DNA of 64,000 nt from Bacteroidales bacterium (lineage in GTDB: Bacteria; Bacteroidota; Bacteroidia; Bacteroidales; FEN-979): the NCBI GenBank assembly GCA_023229525.1, contig JALNZC010000016.1, positions 21,563 through 85,562 of the forward strand, in the 5' to 3' direction. Positions 62,640 to 64,000 of this stretch are shown here, piece by piece. Below the pieces are notes generated by a model. It searched no databases, had not been told where the DNA came from, and was given only the letters and a program-made list of their open reading frames with translations. How positions within the stretch are numbered: position 1 is the first letter of the stretch; every line of letters begins with the position of its first letter. The position numbers and the translations under genes are program-made.

Positions 62640-62724
62640 TTTTCAAATCCTCAAATTTTCAAATCCTCAAATTTTCAAATTTTCAAATCCTCAAATCCTC
62701 AAATCGTAAATCGTAAATCAACTT
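62640..62724. repeat. AAATTTTC/AAATCCTC octamer array, compound repeat copy C
   Basis: Octamers TTTTCAAA and TCCTCAAA end in CGTAAATCGTAAATC, directly before the cox3 start codon. The polarity (stop, heptamers, junction, octamers, start) equals that in copies A, B and D when read along the transcript. Confidence 0.93.
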
Positions 62725-63318
62725 ATGGAGCATCGGGATGATATTGGTTCAAAATTGGGCATGTGGGTCTTTATCTTTACAGAGATCCTTTTGTTTGGCG
62801 GGTTGTTTTTGGTTTATGCCGTTATGAGGAGCAATTATTCGACGGAATTTCACCAAGCCGCACATCACCTGAATACCTTTATTGGTGCAATCAATACCGT
62901 TGTTCTCCTGATCAGCAGTGCAACTGTAGCCATGTCAATCACGGCGGTGCAGAAAGGAGATAACCGCCGTGCAGTGATCTTCCTCTTAATTACGCTGATC
63001 TGTGCGGGGATTTTTTTGATCAACAAATATTTTGAATGGGGACACAAAATCCATATTGGTCTTTATCCTAGATCCAATCTAATGGTGACGCTGAATCACG
63101 GATCGGTCATGTTTTTCAGTCTTTACTTTTTTATGACTGGATTGCACATGTTTCATTTGGTTGTGGGAGCGATCATTCTGACCGTTATCATGATCAAGGT
63201 TCACCGGAGAACGATAAACGCCGGTCGCTATGTGTTACTTGAAAACGGAGGCCTGTACTGGCATCTTGTCGATATGATCTGGATATTCCTGTTCCCGTTA
63301 TTGTATTTGTTAACATGA
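62725..63318 (+). CDS. cytochrome c oxidase subunit III
   Basis: A 197-residue membrane protein with five hydrophobic helices, as in the short bacterial form. Family features: KLGMWVFIFTEILLFGGLF near the N-terminus, the central NTVVLLISSATVAMS and the C-terminal GLHMFHLVVGA and GLYWHLVDMIWIFLFPLLY. It lies between two copies of the compound repeat: the start is preceded by copy C, and its TGA stop is the start of copy D (TGATGCTGGATGC). The gap from cox1 is 322 bases although the genes must work together. Confidence 0.93.
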   Translation: MEHRDDIGSKLGMWVFIFTEILLFGGLFLVYAVMRSNYSTEFHQAAHHLNTFIGAINTVVLLISSATVAMSITAVQKGDNRRAVIFLLITLICAGIFLINKYFEWGHKIHIGLYPRSNLMVTLNHGSVMFFSLYFFMTGLHMFHLVVGAIILTVIMIKVHRRTINAGRYVLLENGGLYWHLVDMIWIFLFPLLYLLT

Positions 63319-63490
63319 TGCTGGATGCAGGTTGCTTCGCTCCCGATGCATGCGTGATACTGGATGCTGGATACAGGATACAGGATACAAGATGCAAGAT
63401 GCAAGATACAGGATGCTGGATGCTGGATACAAAATACAAGATGCAAGATGCAAGATACATGATGCTGGCTGCTGGATGCTGGATACAATA
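63319..63490. repeat. heptamer array with hairpin block, compound repeat copy D
   Basis: The first unit is fused to the cox3 stop codon. At 63330-63344 the sequence GGTTGCTTCGCTCCC is the reverse complement of GGGAGCGAAGCAACC, equivalent to the hairpin block of copies A and B. GGATACA/AGATGCA units follow with a 49-base higher-order period (AGATGCA at 63390 and 63439). Confidence 0.94.
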
Positions 63491-63575
63491 TACTTTACAT
63501 TTTTTATAATTTTCAAATCCTCAAATTTTCAAATCCTCAAATCCTCAAATTTTCAAATCGTAACTCGTAAATAGT
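63491..63575. repeat. junction and octamer array, compound repeat copy D
   Basis: Junction ATACTTTACATTTTTTATA is followed by AAATCCTC/AAATTTTC units and CGTAACTCGTAAATAG, ending nine bases before the cox4 start. A TAAATTTG (63574-63581) matching the -7 consensus directly precedes the start codon, but this is too close to the start for a normal leader. Confidence 0.92.
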
Positions 63576-63583
63576 AAATTTGC

Positions 63584-63868
63584 ATGTCTACCGAAACGAT
63601 ACATATAACACGCTATCACTCTTATGCCTGGGTGTTGATCGCCTTGCTGACACTTACTTTTATCACCATTACCGTGACCTGGATCAATCTTTCGGCGCTG
63701 ACGGTTCTGGCGGCTATGATCATCGCTTCTGTCAAAGCATACATCGTGCTCGCTTACTTCATGCATCTGAAATTTGAATCTACACTTTTCAGGGTATTCG
63801 TGGGTATGGTGCTGGCTATTTATATCCTTGTGATTTTGCTTACTTTCGTTGATTATCTGATGAGATAA
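63584..63868 (+). CDS. cytochrome c oxidase subunit IV family protein
   Basis: A 94-residue membrane protein with three hydrophobic helices, including LTLTFITITVTWINLSALT and MIIASVKAYIVLAYFMHLKFE, the latter with the KAxxVxxYFMHL pattern of the bacterial subunit IV family. It follows cox3 after repeat copy D and ends near copy E. Within the window it is the last gene; a subunit II gene could follow the repeat at the right edge. Confidence 0.9.
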   Translation: MSTETIHITRYHSYAWVLIALLTLTFITITVTWINLSALTVLAAMIIASVKAYIVLAYFMHLKFESTLFRVFVGMVLAIYILVILLTFVDYLMR

Positions 63869-63889
63869 TAAGATGGAGAGATGTATCAG

Positions 63890-64000
63890 ACGCAAGATTC
63901 AGGATGCTGGATGCAAGATACAGGATGCAGGATGCAGGATTCTGGATGCTGGATGCAAGATACAGGATGCAGGATGCAGGATTCTGGATGCTGGGTACAA
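63890..64000. repeat. heptamer array, compound repeat copy E (cut by window end)
   Basis: GGATGCT, GGATGCA, AGATACA and GGATTCT units with an exact 42-base higher-order period (GGATGCT at 63902, 63944 and 63986; six heptamers each). The rest of the element is outside the window. Confidence 0.93.

Noticed and set aside
62328..62716. Open frames on both strands over the repeat between cox1 and cox3, and similar frames at 63194-63574
   Set aside because: Same cause: repeat-derived frames (SCILYP- and TGCRIQD-like peptides) without any coding signal.
1..64000. tRNA or rRNA genes
   Set aside because: No cloverleaf with TTCRANNC-type T-arm or CCA-end region and no rRNA-like sequence was seen in the intergenic gaps, which are mostly short or repeat-filled.

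Overview
The window reads as chromosomal DNA of a member of the Bacteroidota (Bacteroidales-like or a related class). The grounds are: a type IX secretion (T9SS) cargo with a YPNP-type C-terminal sorting domain; a gliding-motility-type C-terminal domain on another protein; DUF5686, DUF4252 and HHH-barrel families that are typical of the phylum; TAnnTTTG-type -7 promoter boxes; few Shine-Dalgarno sequences; and phylum-typical gene orders (rsfS-ftsH-LUD-cdsA-psd, and guaB-PPIase-PPIase-SurA-moxR). The respiratory genes suggest a lineage able to respire oxygen. No rRNA, tRNA, CRISPR array, transposase or phage gene was seen.

Layout. 1-9052 (+): end of a lytic transglycosylase gene, uvrA, a LOG-family gene, then rsfS, ftsH, LUD, cdsA and psd. 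9054-16314: DUF2461, two outer-membrane proteins, a sigma/regulator/DUF4252 cassette on the minus strand, and a POT peptide transporter. 16337-22031: a radical SAM protein, the minus-strand pstS-pstC-pstA-pstB operon (no phoU beside it) and a MoxR ATPase. 22042-29675 (-): three periplasmic folding-type proteins, guaB, and a seven-haem-motif NapC/NirT-like membrane cytochrome. 29791-35785 (+): secreted or lipid-anchored hydrolases (trypsin-like protease, M14 carboxypeptidase with dockerin-like and cohesin-like parts, esterase) and a cyclophilin. 35835-42821 (-): a small lipoprotein, carB, carA and a gliding-type surface protein. 43039-53453: glyA, a SixA-like phosphatase, ppk1, a DivIC-like gene, priA, pfkA, an RNA methyltransferase and an AT-rich lone HsdR-N-type nuclease. 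53621-56137: a DUF5686 outer-membrane protein. 56393-63868 (+): a respiratory cluster with a Tat-exported FeS subunit, an NrfD-like membrane subunit, a membrane cytochrome c, DoxX, SCO, an A2-type cox1, cox3 and cox4. No coxII lies in the window; it may lie past the right edge.

Two things stand out. First, a family of compound intergenic repeats (near 36.5-37.0, 41.3-41.5, 62.4-62.7, 63.3-63.6 and 63.9-64.0 kb). Each complete copy has a 7-nt-unit array, a conserved T-rich junction and an 8-nt-unit array. In all four complete copies the heptamers lie next to the stop of the upstream gene and the octamers next to the start of the downstream gene. Three copies carry a block with a GCGAAGC mini-hairpin, and 40-, 42- and 49-bp higher-order periods are visible. 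Simpler 7/8-nt arrays of other sequence sit in other gaps, and in two places appear to have run into coding sequence (ppk1 C-terminus, N-terminus of the 41505-42821 gene). Second, the respiratory cluster looks like a reduced quinol:cytochrome c oxidoreductase (FeS + NrfD + cytochrome c) beside an A2-type haem-copper oxidase; its FeS subunit lacks the second cysteine in both the first and the fourth cluster motif.
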